Source: Discostella pseudostelligera (Eukaryota; Bacillariophyta; Thalassiosirophyceae; Thalassiosirales; Thalassiosiraceae). From it: a DNA stretch of 63,971 nucleotides. The number at the start of each line of letters is the position of its first letter. Within the stretch, counting starts at the first letter, position 1. Location of the stretch: NCBI GenBank assembly GCA_036940085.1, contig JALLBK010000095.1, positions 1 to 63,971 of the forward strand, given 5' to 3'. The position numbers were made by a program, and so were the translations under genes. A model generated the notes under the pieces. The model worked only from the letters and a program-made list of their open reading frames with translations, did no database searches and was not told the origin of the DNA. Shown here piece after piece: positions 31,679 through 41,738 of this stretch.

Positions 31679-34600
31679 ATGACCATGAGCTCCTCCCGTC
31701 ACCGTCACAGTCGCATGTCTCTTGGGCCAGGCAGTTCCCCCCTCAGCGATGCCACTGGTCGTATCAATCGTCGCACGAGCTTGGGTGGTGGTGGTGGTGG
31801 TGGCAGTAAACATGATGATGCCGTGGATTCAAATTATGGCGGCGGCGAGGGTGGTGGTACAGATCTTCGTGCCACGGTGGTCGAATGGCGTCGCAATCTC
31901 AATGGCGGTGGTAGTAGTCAGCAACCGCTTCTTCCTCCCTCTTCGGCACCTACGCCATCGAATAGAGTTCATCGTCAAGAGGAATCTTACAGCAGTAATG
32001 ACTACAGCAATCGAAGTTTTGAGCAAGCGGAAGAGCGCACTTCAATGACACGCGGGCACAACCTCAAGCCAGCACCACCGGCACCCGCAGTACAGCAGGA
32101 GCTGAATTGCCTCAGTGGTGGTGGTGGTGATGAAGATAATACTTCTTCTGGATCGACTGCGCTGCAAAGATATAAGCTACGAAAAATGGGTCAGACTACC
32201 TCAACCTCAACTCCTACACCATCGACTACTAGTAGTTTTGGCAGTTCCGACTATCGCAGCAATAACAACGTGAACATGAGCGACAACTACAACTTGAAGC
32301 CTGCACCTTATCCATCCTCACACTCATCGTCGAGCCCGGTCGATGAAGAGGAACATGCCGTTGTTGGTTGCAACAGCAGCAGCAGTTCTTTCGGAACGCC
32401 CAGTCGCAAGCAGTCGAGGATGAGCACATTCGGCTCAAGCTTGGGTGGAGCGCAACGCCGTGTACGGAGGAGGACGAGCTTGGCACCATCGGACATGCAG
32501 TCAAGCAGCAGTAGCGTCCTGCAATCAGCTTCCGAGCAGCAGCAGCAGCAGCTTCCTCGCAGACCAAAGTTGCCACCTTCGTATCCAAGCTACACGGACA
32601 GAGATCCTGAGACATCAACTTCAACGCAAATGGAGCAACTGAGGCAGTACCCTACATCATTTTCAGAAGCAAATGCACCCGCCTCTGCATCTGCGTCCAC
32701 TATAGGGGCTCCATACCACTCCAACAACGATGGTAATGAATCCGTCGATGTTGCCGCTCTCCAATCTCGTCTCAATGCCATCGAACGTCGGAACGAAATT
32801 CTCGAACGTGACAAGATGGAACTTAGCATGTCCAAGGCACCACTGGAGGCACGCATTCGTCAAATGGAAAGCACGTGGGCCAAAGAACGCGAACGATTCG
32901 AATCCATAATTGAACAGCTACAATCGACCAACATGGAGAACGATGAACGTTTTCGGGAAGTGACCATGCTGAATGAAGAACTCACCGAGACGGTACGACG
33001 ATTGAAGCTCGAGGCGAAGACGGCAACGAATACATTTGGTGATGAGAAAGATTCATGGTCGGAACGGCTGAAAACCAACAAGGAGATGACCGAACTTCGT
33101 AAAATCATCAAGGATAAGGATGAAGAGATCAAATCATTACGTATACACAATGTTTCGTTGGAGAGTGAGGTGTTTGGCTGTAAAACGGAAATACAGACAT
33201 TGGAACAGAATTATGATGCGTTGGAAAAGGATTATCAAGAGTTGGAGTTGTCCAAGTCTCAGAATTCCGAGGCGGAGATCCAACTTCAGGATTTGATGCT
33301 GGCGCACACGGCCATGACGGCGCAGTTGAATGCCACGTGCGCAGATATGGAGGAGGAGAAAACCCGTGCCAAGGCAGATGTGAAGGCGAAGGAAGAGAAT
33401 TGGAAGAACTTAGAGTCGAAGCTATTGTTTGAAATTAGTGTCTTAAAGACCCGTGTTGGTCAATATGCCAAGGATGACGGGGATGAAGACGGATCAGCCG
33501 AAGAGGATCCTGCCATTCTCAAGGCGCGTATCGAAGAGAGGGATCGTCGAATTGCCGACCTCGAGGAGAAGTTACTCAGTGGGGAACAGCAGCGGCGGGC
33601 ATTGCACAATCGTATTCAAGAGCTCCGCGGCAACATTCGCGTGTACGTGCGTACCCGACCATTTTTACCCAACGATGGCGCCGCGGCACGTCAATCCTCC
33701 ATTGACATTCTGCCTGATGGAGAGAGTTTGACAATTCAGGGCAAGCATGTTGGAGAGGCACATTCCTTCAAATTTGATAAAGTCTTTGCACCCTCGACTG
33801 GTCAAGATACAATATTTGATGAAGTGTCCGAGTTTGTCCAAAGTGCTCTCGATGGATATCATGTTTGCTTGTTTTCGTATGGACAGACTGGGTCGGGCAA
33901 AACACATACCATGCAGGGAAGTGGTTACGGTGCCATGCGTGGAATCATTCCTCGAGCTGTGGAGCAAATTCTATCCCAGGCGGCCATGATGCAATCTCAA
34001 CGATGGACATTTACCATGAAGGCGAGCTTCCTTGAGATTTACAACGAGGAATTGCGTGACCTACTCGTCATGGTGAACTCCGATGGATCGACGAGGCAAC
34101 GTGACACCCGATCAGTACCAAAGTTGGCCATCAAACGTAATCTCGAGGGCAAGAGCTACGTCGACGGTATCAACATGGTCGACATTGATGTACAAAATAA
34201 GTCCAGCGGCATAGCCCAACTCGAGGCAGTCATGGCCGCGGCATCACGAGCACGATCTGTCGCCACCACGAAGATGAACGCACAAAGTTCACGAAGTCAT
34301 TCGGTGTTCATGCTCCATCTCTGTGGAAGCAATGAAGAGAGTGGTACTACTGTCCAGGGAGCACTCAACCTATGCGATCTTGCCGGCTCGGAGCGTCTCG
34401 ATAGGAGTGGAGCCGCATCGGACGCCCAACGTCTCAAGGAGACACAAGCGATCAACAAGAGTCTAAGTTGTTTGGGAGATGTCTTCACACATTTGGCGAA
34501 TGGATCGAAGCACATCCCGTTCCGTAACTCGAAGCTTACGTATCTCCTCCAAGATTGTCTGAGTGGAGATGGCAAAGCGTTGATGTTCGTCAACTTGAGT

Positions 34601-34735
34601 CCAACACTCGAGAGTAGTAATGAAAGTTTATGTTCACTTCGATTTGCACAAAGGGTGAATCAAGTCGAGCTGGGAAAGGCTACCAAGCATGTTCAATACG
34701 GTGGGAAGGGAAATTCCTCCAGGACGGGAAACTAA
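31679..34735 (+). CDS. Kinesin-14, C-terminal motor
   Basis: A single exon of 1018 aa. Residues 1-360 are S/G/Q-rich and disordered; about 365-645 form a long coiled coil; the motor occupies about 650-1000 at the C-terminus, the arrangement that defines minus-end-directed kinesin-14 (KIFC1/Ncd type). Motor motifs: NIRVYVRTRPF after a short neck, P-loop GQTGSGKTHTM (about 737), switch I NAQSSRSHSVF, switch II DLAGSERL, and HIPFRNSKLTYLLQDCLSG. The neck sequence HNRIQELRGNIRVY is typical. Expected role: spindle assembly, crosslinking and sliding microtubules. The two ATGs at the start (MTMSSS) are equivalent. It is divergent from the CDK gene and ends 68 bp from the converging Elongator-like gene. 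Confidence 0.92.
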   Translation: MTMSSSRHRHSRMSLGPGSSPLSDATGRINRRTSLGGGGGGGSKHDDAVDSNYGGGEGGGTDLRATVVEWRRNLNGGGSSQQPLLPPSSAPTPSNRVHRQEESYSSNDYSNRSFEQAEERTSMTRGHNLKPAPPAPAVQQELNCLSGGGGDEDNTSSGSTALQRYKLRKMGQTTSTSTPTPSTTSSFGSSDYRSNNNVNMSDNYNLKPAPYPSSHSSSSPVDEEEHAVVGCNSSSSSFGTPSRKQSRMSTFGSSLGGAQRRVRRRTSLAPSDMQSSSSSVLQSASEQQQQQLPRRPKLPPSYPSYTDRDPETSTSTQMEQLRQYPTSFSEANAPASASASTIGAPYHSNNDGNESVDVAALQSRLNAIERRNEILERDKMELSMSKAPLEARIRQMESTWAKERERFESIIEQLQSTNMENDERFREVTMLNEELTETVRRLKLEAKTATNTFGDEKDSWSERLKTNKEMTELRKIIKDKDEEIKSLRIHNVSLESEVFGCKTEIQTLEQNYDALEKDYQELELSKSQNSEAEIQLQDLMLAHTAMTAQLNATCADMEEEKTRAKADVKAKEENWKNLESKLLFEISVLKTRVGQYAKDDGDEDGSAEEDPAILKARIEERDRRIADLEEKLLSGEQQRRALHNRIQELRGNIRVYVRTRPFLPNDGAAARQSSIDILPDGESLTIQGKHVGEAHSFKFDKVFAPSTGQDTIFDEVSEFVQSALDGYHVCLFSYGQTGSGKTHTMQGSGYGAMRGIIPRAVEQILSQAAMMQSQRWTFTMKASFLEIYNEELRDLLVMVNSDGSTRQRDTRSVPKLAIKRNLEGKSYVDGINMVDIDVQNKSSGIAQLEAVMAAASRARSVATTKMNAQSSRSHSVFMLHLCGSNEESGTTVQGALNLCDLAGSERLDRSGAASDAQRLKETQAINKSLSCLGDVFTHLANGSKHIPFRNSKLTYLLQDCLSGDGKALMFVNLSPTLESSNESLCSLRFAQRVNQVELGKATKHVQYGGKGNSSRTGN

Positions 34736-34803
34736 ATAGAGAGTTTATTTCATTGCGCTTATTTATTCAATCGATAATAAATGTTAACGTCATTGTGTTT
34801 ACA

Positions 34804-36363
34804 TCATCCAAAACAATAATCATCATCTTGCAGATAAATCCGTGGGCGTGATGAAGTAATATGACTAGTGTTTGTCAACGAATTGGGTTCTGCGTTGGCG
34901 GATGGTTTGGTTTGCACTGTGTCCTCCTTGGCGACTGCTACATCGGTCCCATGGCTTCCATCATGGTCTAAAATCTCCCAATGCCAATTCTCTTTCAATC
35001 GATTATTGAGGTTCGTTGACTCCATCGACGATCGCAGTATTCGTACAGGAACACAATGCCGCATTAATTTCCCCCCACTTCCTCCTCCACCACCGCCACC
35101 ACGTCGAACTAAATCAATATTTCCTGGAATGACTAATGTTGTACTGGATTGTGGTGTCGTCGTCGACGGGGATGCATGATCTTTTGACTTATCCATGAAC
35201 TTGAGATGGATCAAAGCATCGGCTACGTCCTCAAGACTTCGATGTTCTGATGGACGCATTGATTCGTAGAGGACTGGTGCAACAATGGGAGATAGGATGG
35301 GAGATAGGATGGATGGATAGGATGATGATGATGTTCCTCTATCGGTGTGTGTTGTTGGCGGAGTAGAAACCGCTACTCTTCTCAAACATTTTAGCATCAA
35401 AATGATATTCTCCACACCGTGATACTGCAGTAATGGAGATAATGAATCAAACACTATTGGGATGGGTTGTTGTTGTGTTTGTTGTTGTTTCACCGTGGTG
35501 GTGGTGGTGGTAGCAGCATTATGTAGCCGATGACGACGACGATGTTCAATCGAAGCCACAGCCTTCTGAATAGTCCTAACAATGGATGGTAACTGATGTA
35601 TCATTGATCGATGCACAAATGAATCTTCCCCGTCATCGATTGATAACTTATTGTCAGTGTCTTCATCATCCCAACCAAATGGATTCGAGGAGAGGTCGAC
35701 GTAGGCACCAGATTTCCGAAATTTTCGTAGCACTGGGGTCCTCCTGTTTTGTTTGCTTGACAAGTGTAGATTATTCATTCTTTGGCACATTTCGTCATCG
35801 TCATCATCATCATGTTGGTCGCCATCATCTTCATCGTCAGTGATACCATAGCCATCACTTTCATCCAACTCCTCCGTATCCAAAACACATCCCCCATCTC
35901 CCAGCAGTGAAACAAATACCACTGCACCATTGCATCGAGAACACAACTCCTCAAATGCCTGTCGTACTACCATTGGTCCAGACATACTATCCTTCCATGG
36001 CGATACCACTGACGCCATCGCTGCACGCCCTGCTGCTGCTGTCACAGCACTGGCACCGGCACCTACACAGGAGGATACTGCCCATTGTCGTTGGGAGGAA
36101 CATGTCATGGAATGTTGAATGAGGATTGTATACCCCCCTCCTGCACCTGCACCTGCACCCGCTGCTGCGGCGAGAGATGATGATGACAGCGTAGTAGCTG
36201 TGGCTGTGTTCTCGTCATCATTATTGTTGTCGGTAGCAATGGCAACTGGTAGTGCTGGTACTGGTACCGTCCGGGGACGAGTCACCGACGCAAAGAGCGC
36301 GTCCCATGGATTCAATGATGATGGCGAGGGACGATGATTACGCCGAGGCTGAGGCTTACTCAT
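34804..36363 (-). CDS. Possible Elongator subunit ELP5/ELP6-like protein
   Basis: A single exon of 519 aa starting MSKPQPRRNHR. The layout recalls the RecA-like fold of Elongator subunits 4-6: an N-terminal section with ILIQHSMTCSSQRQWA, VVFVSLLG, a central acidic low-complexity insert (DEDDGDQHDDDDDD), then IPIVFDSLSPLLQYHG, a Walker-B-like strand, SPIVAPVLYESMRPSEHR, LEDVADALIHL and a C-terminal strand with GGKLMRHCVPVRIL. No Walker A lysine motif was found, as expected for these inactive ATPase folds. Elongator modifies wobble uridine in tRNA. The assignment rests on the order of weak motifs and is tentative; an unrelated diatom protein is possible. Confidence 0.4.
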   Translation of the reverse strand: MSKPQPRRNHRPSPSSLNPWDALFASVTRPRTVPVPALPVAIATDNNNDDENTATATTLSSSSLAAAAGAGAGAGGGYTILIQHSMTCSSQRQWAVSSCVGAGASAVTAAAGRAAMASVVSPWKDSMSGPMVVRQAFEELCSRCNGAVVFVSLLGDGGCVLDTEELDESDGYGITDDEDDGDQHDDDDDDEMCQRMNNLHLSSKQNRRTPVLRKFRKSGAYVDLSSNPFGWDDEDTDNKLSIDDGEDSFVHRSMIHQLPSIVRTIQKAVASIEHRRRHRLHNAATTTTTTVKQQQTQQQPIPIVFDSLSPLLQYHGVENIILMLKCLRRVAVSTPPTTHTDRGTSSSSYPSILSPILSPIVAPVLYESMRPSEHRSLEDVADALIHLKFMDKSKDHASPSTTTPQSSTTLVIPGNIDLVRRGGGGGGGSGGKLMRHCVPVRILRSSMESTNLNNRLKENWHWEILDHDGSHGTDVAVAKEDTVQTKPSANAEPNSLTNTSHITSSRPRIYLQDDDYCFG

Positions 36364-37015
36364 GTTCTATTGATATTGGGCGTGGTAATGATTGGTGTGT
36401 GTCATCTCTAGAGGCTAGAGAGGCTACGAGAGTGGCTTGATAGCGGAAGAGATATTGTGGGAGGCCGCCATGGTCTTGATGTTTTTGTGTGCGGTCGGTG
36501 CAATGCATGGCATGCGTGGGCGGTGTACGGTGGACCGTCGACGGACAGGCTGGAAAGGACAGACAGACATCCGCCCCATCTGAAAGATACTTAAAAGATT
36601 TAGAAAAATTTGAAATTGATAGATACTCCTACTTGCCGAAATTAGAATTTGGCATCGTCTGTCTGTCACTTCGACTCTTATTTGGCGGGAAAGCGCGATC
36701 GTTCTCCGCTCTCGCTTCAAAAACTCAAAAAGCACCACCGCACCGGTCGTCAAAGCTCAAGCGATGACGATGACGATGAGCACCGTCGAGTCAGACTGAG
36801 AGTGAGAGAGCGCCGCCACCTGCCGCCACCATGAACCCACTACCACTACTAAGTACCCCATTATTCCTATTTCGCCCAATTCTTCAATTCTCCTCTAGGA
36901 GTAAATAATAGGCATCGTCGAGTTTCGTGGCAGTGGCAAGTGAAAGTAAGAGGCTGTTACTGTTAGTTTGGCGCAGAACGGCGACCGCCTCCAAAGATAC
37001 AACTCAATTACGATT
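36364..37015. promoter_or_regulatory. Divergent promoter with palindromic E2F site
   Basis: A 652-bp region. TTTGGCGGGAAA at 36682-36693 is a full two-sided E2F-type site, followed at once by GCGCGATCG. TTAAAAGATTTAGAAAAATTTGAAATT near 36590 is an AT-rich block that might hold a core promoter. Confidence 0.45.
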
Positions 37016-40000
37016 ATGAGAACGCTCCGCGCCGCGGCGGCAATAGCAACAGCCGCCATCTACTTCGGCAGTATCGCACCAGTGTTGGCATTCCTACCTC
37101 CATCGTCATCATCTTTGCCAAAACCCACCCAAAAGAGTCTTCACAAAGCCGTTGGTGCATTGCCGGCGTCGTCGGCATCTCTTACGGATCAGCTAGCCTC
37201 GCTCAGCTATGACATTCTTGGGAAATCGGCCTCCAAGATATCCAGTGTTACTTCGGTATCGTCTTCATCTACATCGGCACCGATAGTAGCCACGACTACC
37301 AATCTTCCACCGTCGTCATCTTCATCGCAATGGAGTGACTTTGTAAATTCCCTCCCATCATTCTCGTCCATCTCTCCCAAGCCATCTCCCTCCGATTTAT
37401 CTTCAACTTCAATTACTAAATCCTTCCCAACCTCCATCGACGAACTATCTAACGCCATTCTCTCCACAGTCCAATCCTACGAATCTCAAATCGACACTCA
37501 ATTATCCAATTCACTCTCATTAAAAGAAACATGGACCGTAATCAAACAACAATTCGGTCCTGTATTCGAATCATTAATCCATCCAAACTTACCCATTTCG
37601 GTTACCTTCCTCCTGGTTTCCTACATTGTGTATTCAGTGATTTCAACGATACGTAGTTTTGGCGAGGAACCACCCCCCAATAGTCCGTACCCTATGAACA
37701 AGTATGATCCCAATACTGCCAAAAAGTATTTCAATGGTAAATTTGGAGTTGTAGTATTGCGTGCTATTGAGGTGGCAATTTACAGTGGTGCCTTCCTCCT
37801 AGGGTTAGCTTTGGACTATGTAACTGGAAAAATCCAAACCAATTCGGATGTACGTGCTATGGAACTAAGTGGTCTACTCACCAAACTAGGACCAAGCTTC
37901 ATCAAGGTAGGACAAAGTCTCTCCATCCGTACCGACTTACTCAGTCCAGCGTATGTTCGAGGACTCAAAAGTTTGCAAGATCAATGTCCCCCGTTCCCTA
38001 CCGAGGAGGCACGGACTATTATTGAAAATGAATTGGGATCAAGGATTGAGGAGATATTTGTAGAGTTTCCGAAGGAGCCGATTGCTGCAGCCTCGTTGGG
38101 GCAGGTGTACAAGGCGACTATTCGGAGTAGTCGTGGTACTGGGGGCGATGCTAATGATGGTGGAAGTGGTGGTGCTGTGGAGCGAGAAGTGGCCGTAAAG
38201 GTCCAACGTCCCAACATTATGAATCAAATTGCCCTAGATATGCATCTCATTCGCGAGGTGGCACCCATCATCAAACGCACCTTCAATCTAAACACGGACT
38301 TTGTCGGGATAGTCGACACCTGGGGTGTGGGGTTTGTCGATGAGCTCGATTACATTGAAGAGGCAATTAATGGCAAATCATTTACGGAGTCAATACAGCA
38401 AACCCCCATGTCGGGTGTGGTATTTGCACCGCCCGTGGTGGATGAATTAACGACGCGTAGGGTATTAACGACGGAATGGGTGGTGGGTGAACGATTGGAT
38501 AAGAGTGCCAAGGAGGATATTAGCATATTATGCAGTATTGCTATGAATAGTTATTTGACAATGATGTTGGAAACAGGGCTATTGGTAAGAAGGCTCATTT
38601 ATTTTTAGCTTTGCTTCCTGGTGCAATTACTATTCATCTCACAACACTTTTCACGAATCGACATCGATATTTACTCATCGATATTTCACGACAACCCAAA
38701 ATCTTGTAGCATTGGTAAGAAGGCACATTCATTTCCAGCTTTGCTGCTGATACATTTTACTCATCCCCCGATGAATCTCACAACAATTCACTTGTCCAAA
38801 TCAATTTTTACTCATCCGATTGTCACGACACCCTAAATCTAGTGACCCACATCCTGGCAATCTCCTTCGCACTACCGATGGAAAGTTATGCATCTTGGAC
38901 TGGGGCATGGTCACGAGATTGGAACCTGACTTGCAGATAACCTTGATTGAGCACATGGCACACTTGACAAGTGCTGATTATGAAGAAATTCCGAAAGATC
39001 TTCTTCTGCTTGGCTTTATTCCCGAGAGTAAGGCTGACTTGATACAGGATAGTGGTGTCGTCGAGACGCTTGCCGAGATTTATGGTGCATGGTCAGGTGG
39101 AGGAGGAGCCGCTGCGATTAATGTGAACAAGTGAGTGTATGGAGGAGATAATATGGCAATGCATGCATGCATTACATGCAATGAATTTGTCGTTGCCTTT
39201 GAAAGTGCTGACAATGTTCTCCTCTCGTTTGATTCATTGAAGAGTCGTTGCCGATCTCCAGGATTTGACTGCAGAGAAAGGAAATCTTTTCCAAATTCCA
39301 CCCGTAAGTATTTACATTACTGATCATGCAAACAAATTGGCAACATCATCGCTCACCTAACCTTTCCTTTGTTGATCATTGTCACAGTACTTTGCTTACA
39401 TTGCCAAGTCCTTTTCAGTATTGGAAGGCATTGGTCTCAGCAACGATCCAAAGTACTCCATCATCAATGAGTGTCTTCCATACGTTTCGAAGCGTCTACT
39501 AACGGATAAGTCCGAAAGGACAGGAGGAGCCCTGTCGACATTCATATTTGGACCAGACAAATCTAACGATGACCGCATTATTGATTATGATCGTGTTGAG
39601 CAGCTAGTATCAGGCTTTGGCGAGTATTCCACCTCAGCCTCGGGCGAACTCTTGGGGAAGAACTCAACCAGGACGGAAATCATTGAAGGCGTCGCGACAC
39701 AAGTCCTCGATCTACTCGTTACCGAGGAGGAGACGCCGCTGCAGAAAATATTCATTGAACAACTCGCAAAGATTATCACATCGACGACGCGATCGGCTTG
39801 GTCTCGACTGCTGAAGAGGAGTGGCTTCTTGCCATCGGGTCGTACGGTGTTGGGTACCATCGTAGATCCTCTGGGTATATTCCGAAGTAGTCCCATCGTA
39901 CGCGTCAGTGAGCTGGACGAACGCACTGTTGAGACGACGAGGAATCTGATTCAGCTCTTAACCACTACTACCACCGCTAAATCTGGGTCCACCGTGAACA

Positions 40001-40293
40001 TTATATCCAGCTTGACCAACACTGAAATCATCGAGATTACGTCCATTATTGCTCAGAAACTCTTTACGAGGCGAAGTGGTGTATTAAAGACCAGCAACCG
40101 ACTTGCCACGCAGCTGCTGCAACTCACTGCAGATAGATTAGAGAAGGGTGAAGGCCGAGATATCATCATCGTACCATCGAGCGATCCACTTAACAAAGTC
40201 AGCGATGGGAAGATACACGAGGAGATACCGACGAAGTCGACGAGCGAGCGTTTAGCCAGTGCTCGACGAATTCTTGCAACAATTGAGAACTAA
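37016..40293 (+). CDS. Plastid ABC1/UbiB-type atypical kinase
   Basis: Five exons (37016-38584, microexon 38710-38714, 38843-39130, 39243-39303, 39388-40293) give 942 aa. The N-terminus MRTLRAAAAIATAAIYFG...VLAFLPP is a signal peptide with an ASAFAP-like cleavage site, so plastid import is likely. A hydrophobic segment precedes the kinase. Family motifs: KVGQSLSIRTDLL (KxGQ), the Ala-rich AAASLGQVYKA, VAVKVQRPN with the ATP Lys, ELDYIEEAIN, HCDPHPGNLLRT and CILDWGMV (the DFG equivalent). Plant chloroplast ABC1K proteins with the same HCDPHPGN act in plastid lipid and prenylquinone homeostasis. The 5-nt microexon CATTG supplies His and most of Cys in HCDPHPGN; without it the frame is lost. The C-terminal 300 residues are a family-typical helical extension. 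Confidence 0.85.
38585..38842 (+). other. Duplicated intron flanking a 5-nt microexon
   Basis: Intron A (38585-38709, 125 nt) and intron B (38715-38842, 128 nt) are similar along their length. Both begin GTAAGAAGGC(T/A)CATT and continue with AGCTTTGCT; CACGACA(A)CCC(A/T)AAATCT precedes each 3' AG. Between them lie only C-A-T-T-G at 38710-38714. Exon 1 ends CTATTG, so the microexon resembles the exon end next to intron A. Confidence 0.8.
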
Positions 40294-40648
40294 GATTTAA
40301 GATCTAAGATCCAAACATTGAAACAACATGATGTGATATCATTAGATTAAGTTCGCTACTGTCTTGAACATGGTACTAGTACCCAACAATAAGAAATGTG
40401 GACTTGTATATATCATGTCACTGGACAATCGTGAATGATCAGCACTCACCGTCTACATCTCTGTCATCTGTCGTTCAACATTCGGATGATTATGAGATGA
40501 CAATACATCATATCTATATGCAAAATACTGGTGATGCATCTGTGGACTTGCAGGACAAAGGTGATGCACAGAAAGTAAAATAGAAACTATCATTGACTCT
40601 CGTATGTTTGGATGAACATCATCTTCTAGAGAGGATGAAGGATGATGG
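40294..40648. other. Convergent 3' region
   Basis: A 355-bp AT-rich spacer between converging genes. One 61-codon frame is present but has no support. Nothing else seen. Confidence 0.4.
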
Positions 40649-40864
40649 TCATATTCCTTTCATCTCCTTAATCTCAAGAGGCAACTGAGCAATTCTCGCC
40701 TCATACGAGACAATCTTCTCATTCTGCAAGCGGAGTTGTTCTTGGAGCGTGCCGAGCACTGACTCCCATTCAATAAGACGATCGATAGCGTGATGATACT
40801 CTTGTCGGAGATCAAACAATTCCACGCGATGGAATTTGCCGGTGGTGCCAACGGTGGAAGTCAT
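40649..40864 (-). CDS. 71-aa coiled-coil protein, unknown
   Basis: A single exon, ATG to stop, 71 aa: MTSTVGTTGKFHRVELFDL, then a continuous amphipathic helix (DRLIEWESVLGTLQEQ, LRLQNEKIVSYEARIAQL) with heptad-like spacing of Leu/Ile. It has no signal peptide or membrane segment. The size and composition suggest a subunit of a larger coiled-coil assembly (tether, kinetochore or cytoskeletal adaptor), but I recognise no family. Support for a real gene comes from complex amino-acid composition, its position in the alternating-strand block, and a (TGAT)n tract just upstream at 40868-40890 that marks non-coding sequence. Confidence 0.5.
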   Translation of the reverse strand: MTSTVGTTGKFHRVELFDLRQEYHHAIDRLIEWESVLGTLQEQLRLQNEKIVSYEARIAQLPLEIKEMKGI

Positions 40865-40867
40865 GAT

Positions 40868-40890
40868 GATTGATTGATTGATTGATGTGA
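40868..40890. repeat. (TGAT)n tract
   Basis: Tandem TGAT units directly upstream of the 71-aa coiled-coil start codon, in the shared promoter with the protease gene. Confidence 0.6.
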
Positions 40891-41738
40891 TCTTGATTGA
40901 TTATTGTTGCCTCGTTTATGATTTATGAGCATTGAGAAAGATCGAGAAGCAGCTGCAGTTCTTTTATTGAGGAGTTGATGTGGGATGGATGATCTGTCTA
41001 CACTACACACCCCGCAGCCAGGGTTCCTCGCTAAGTAAATGCAATATCGATCGTGATGAATGGCACCGCTTTCGACACTTCACAAAAGATGTGGTTGCGA
41101 ACCGATCTTTAACTCCTTCAACATTGAAGTCCATTGGGTTAACAAAAGTGCCGCGCGCAGCGTGACACGTAGCCGATGTGACTAGCGTCGAGAAGGATTG
41201 ATATTAATTATTTGTAATTTGTGCTTGATGAGTTCGCTTCAAGTCATAAAGATTGATACCCGAACTGCTTAGCCCTTCAATATTGAAGTTGTAATGTTTG
41301 AATCGCATTCGAGACACCAGTCGGCTAGTTTGATGCGACAGGAGTTGTCTGCGATGATGACTCCTTCAAGAATTGGGCAAGGATTCAAGAAAGGAGGGCT
41401 CTATTTTAGTGGCGACAGTTAGTCGACAGTCAGAAATGAGAAATGAGATGGGGGGAGGCTGGTCGGTGACGGATGGACAGTGGAGGCATGCAGTGGCTCT
41501 CTATGAAAAAGAGAATATTTCCGAACTACGTAGAATAGTAACACACGCCTACGAGTTCCTAATTCCAACAGGGACATGGTGTGGTCGGAGGTCGGAGCGA
41601 GCGAGGTCGGAGGCAGATTGGCCGCGCCACAGGGGTATTCAACTCACCATAGGAGGCCATAGCCATAGGGCAGCTCTATCTCATTAGCACTAGCCACTCT
41701 CTCACACCCTCTGTTGTGGCTCACCATTGACCATCGCC
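40891..41738. promoter_or_regulatory. Divergent promoter, coiled coil / protease
   Basis: About 850 bp with no gene. The phrases AACATTGAAGTCC (41120) and CAATATTGAAGTT (41278) are short similar elements. GGTCGGAGGTCGGAGCGAGCGAGGTCGGAGG near 41585 is a GGTCGGAG direct repeat just upstream of the protease start. Confidence 0.35.
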
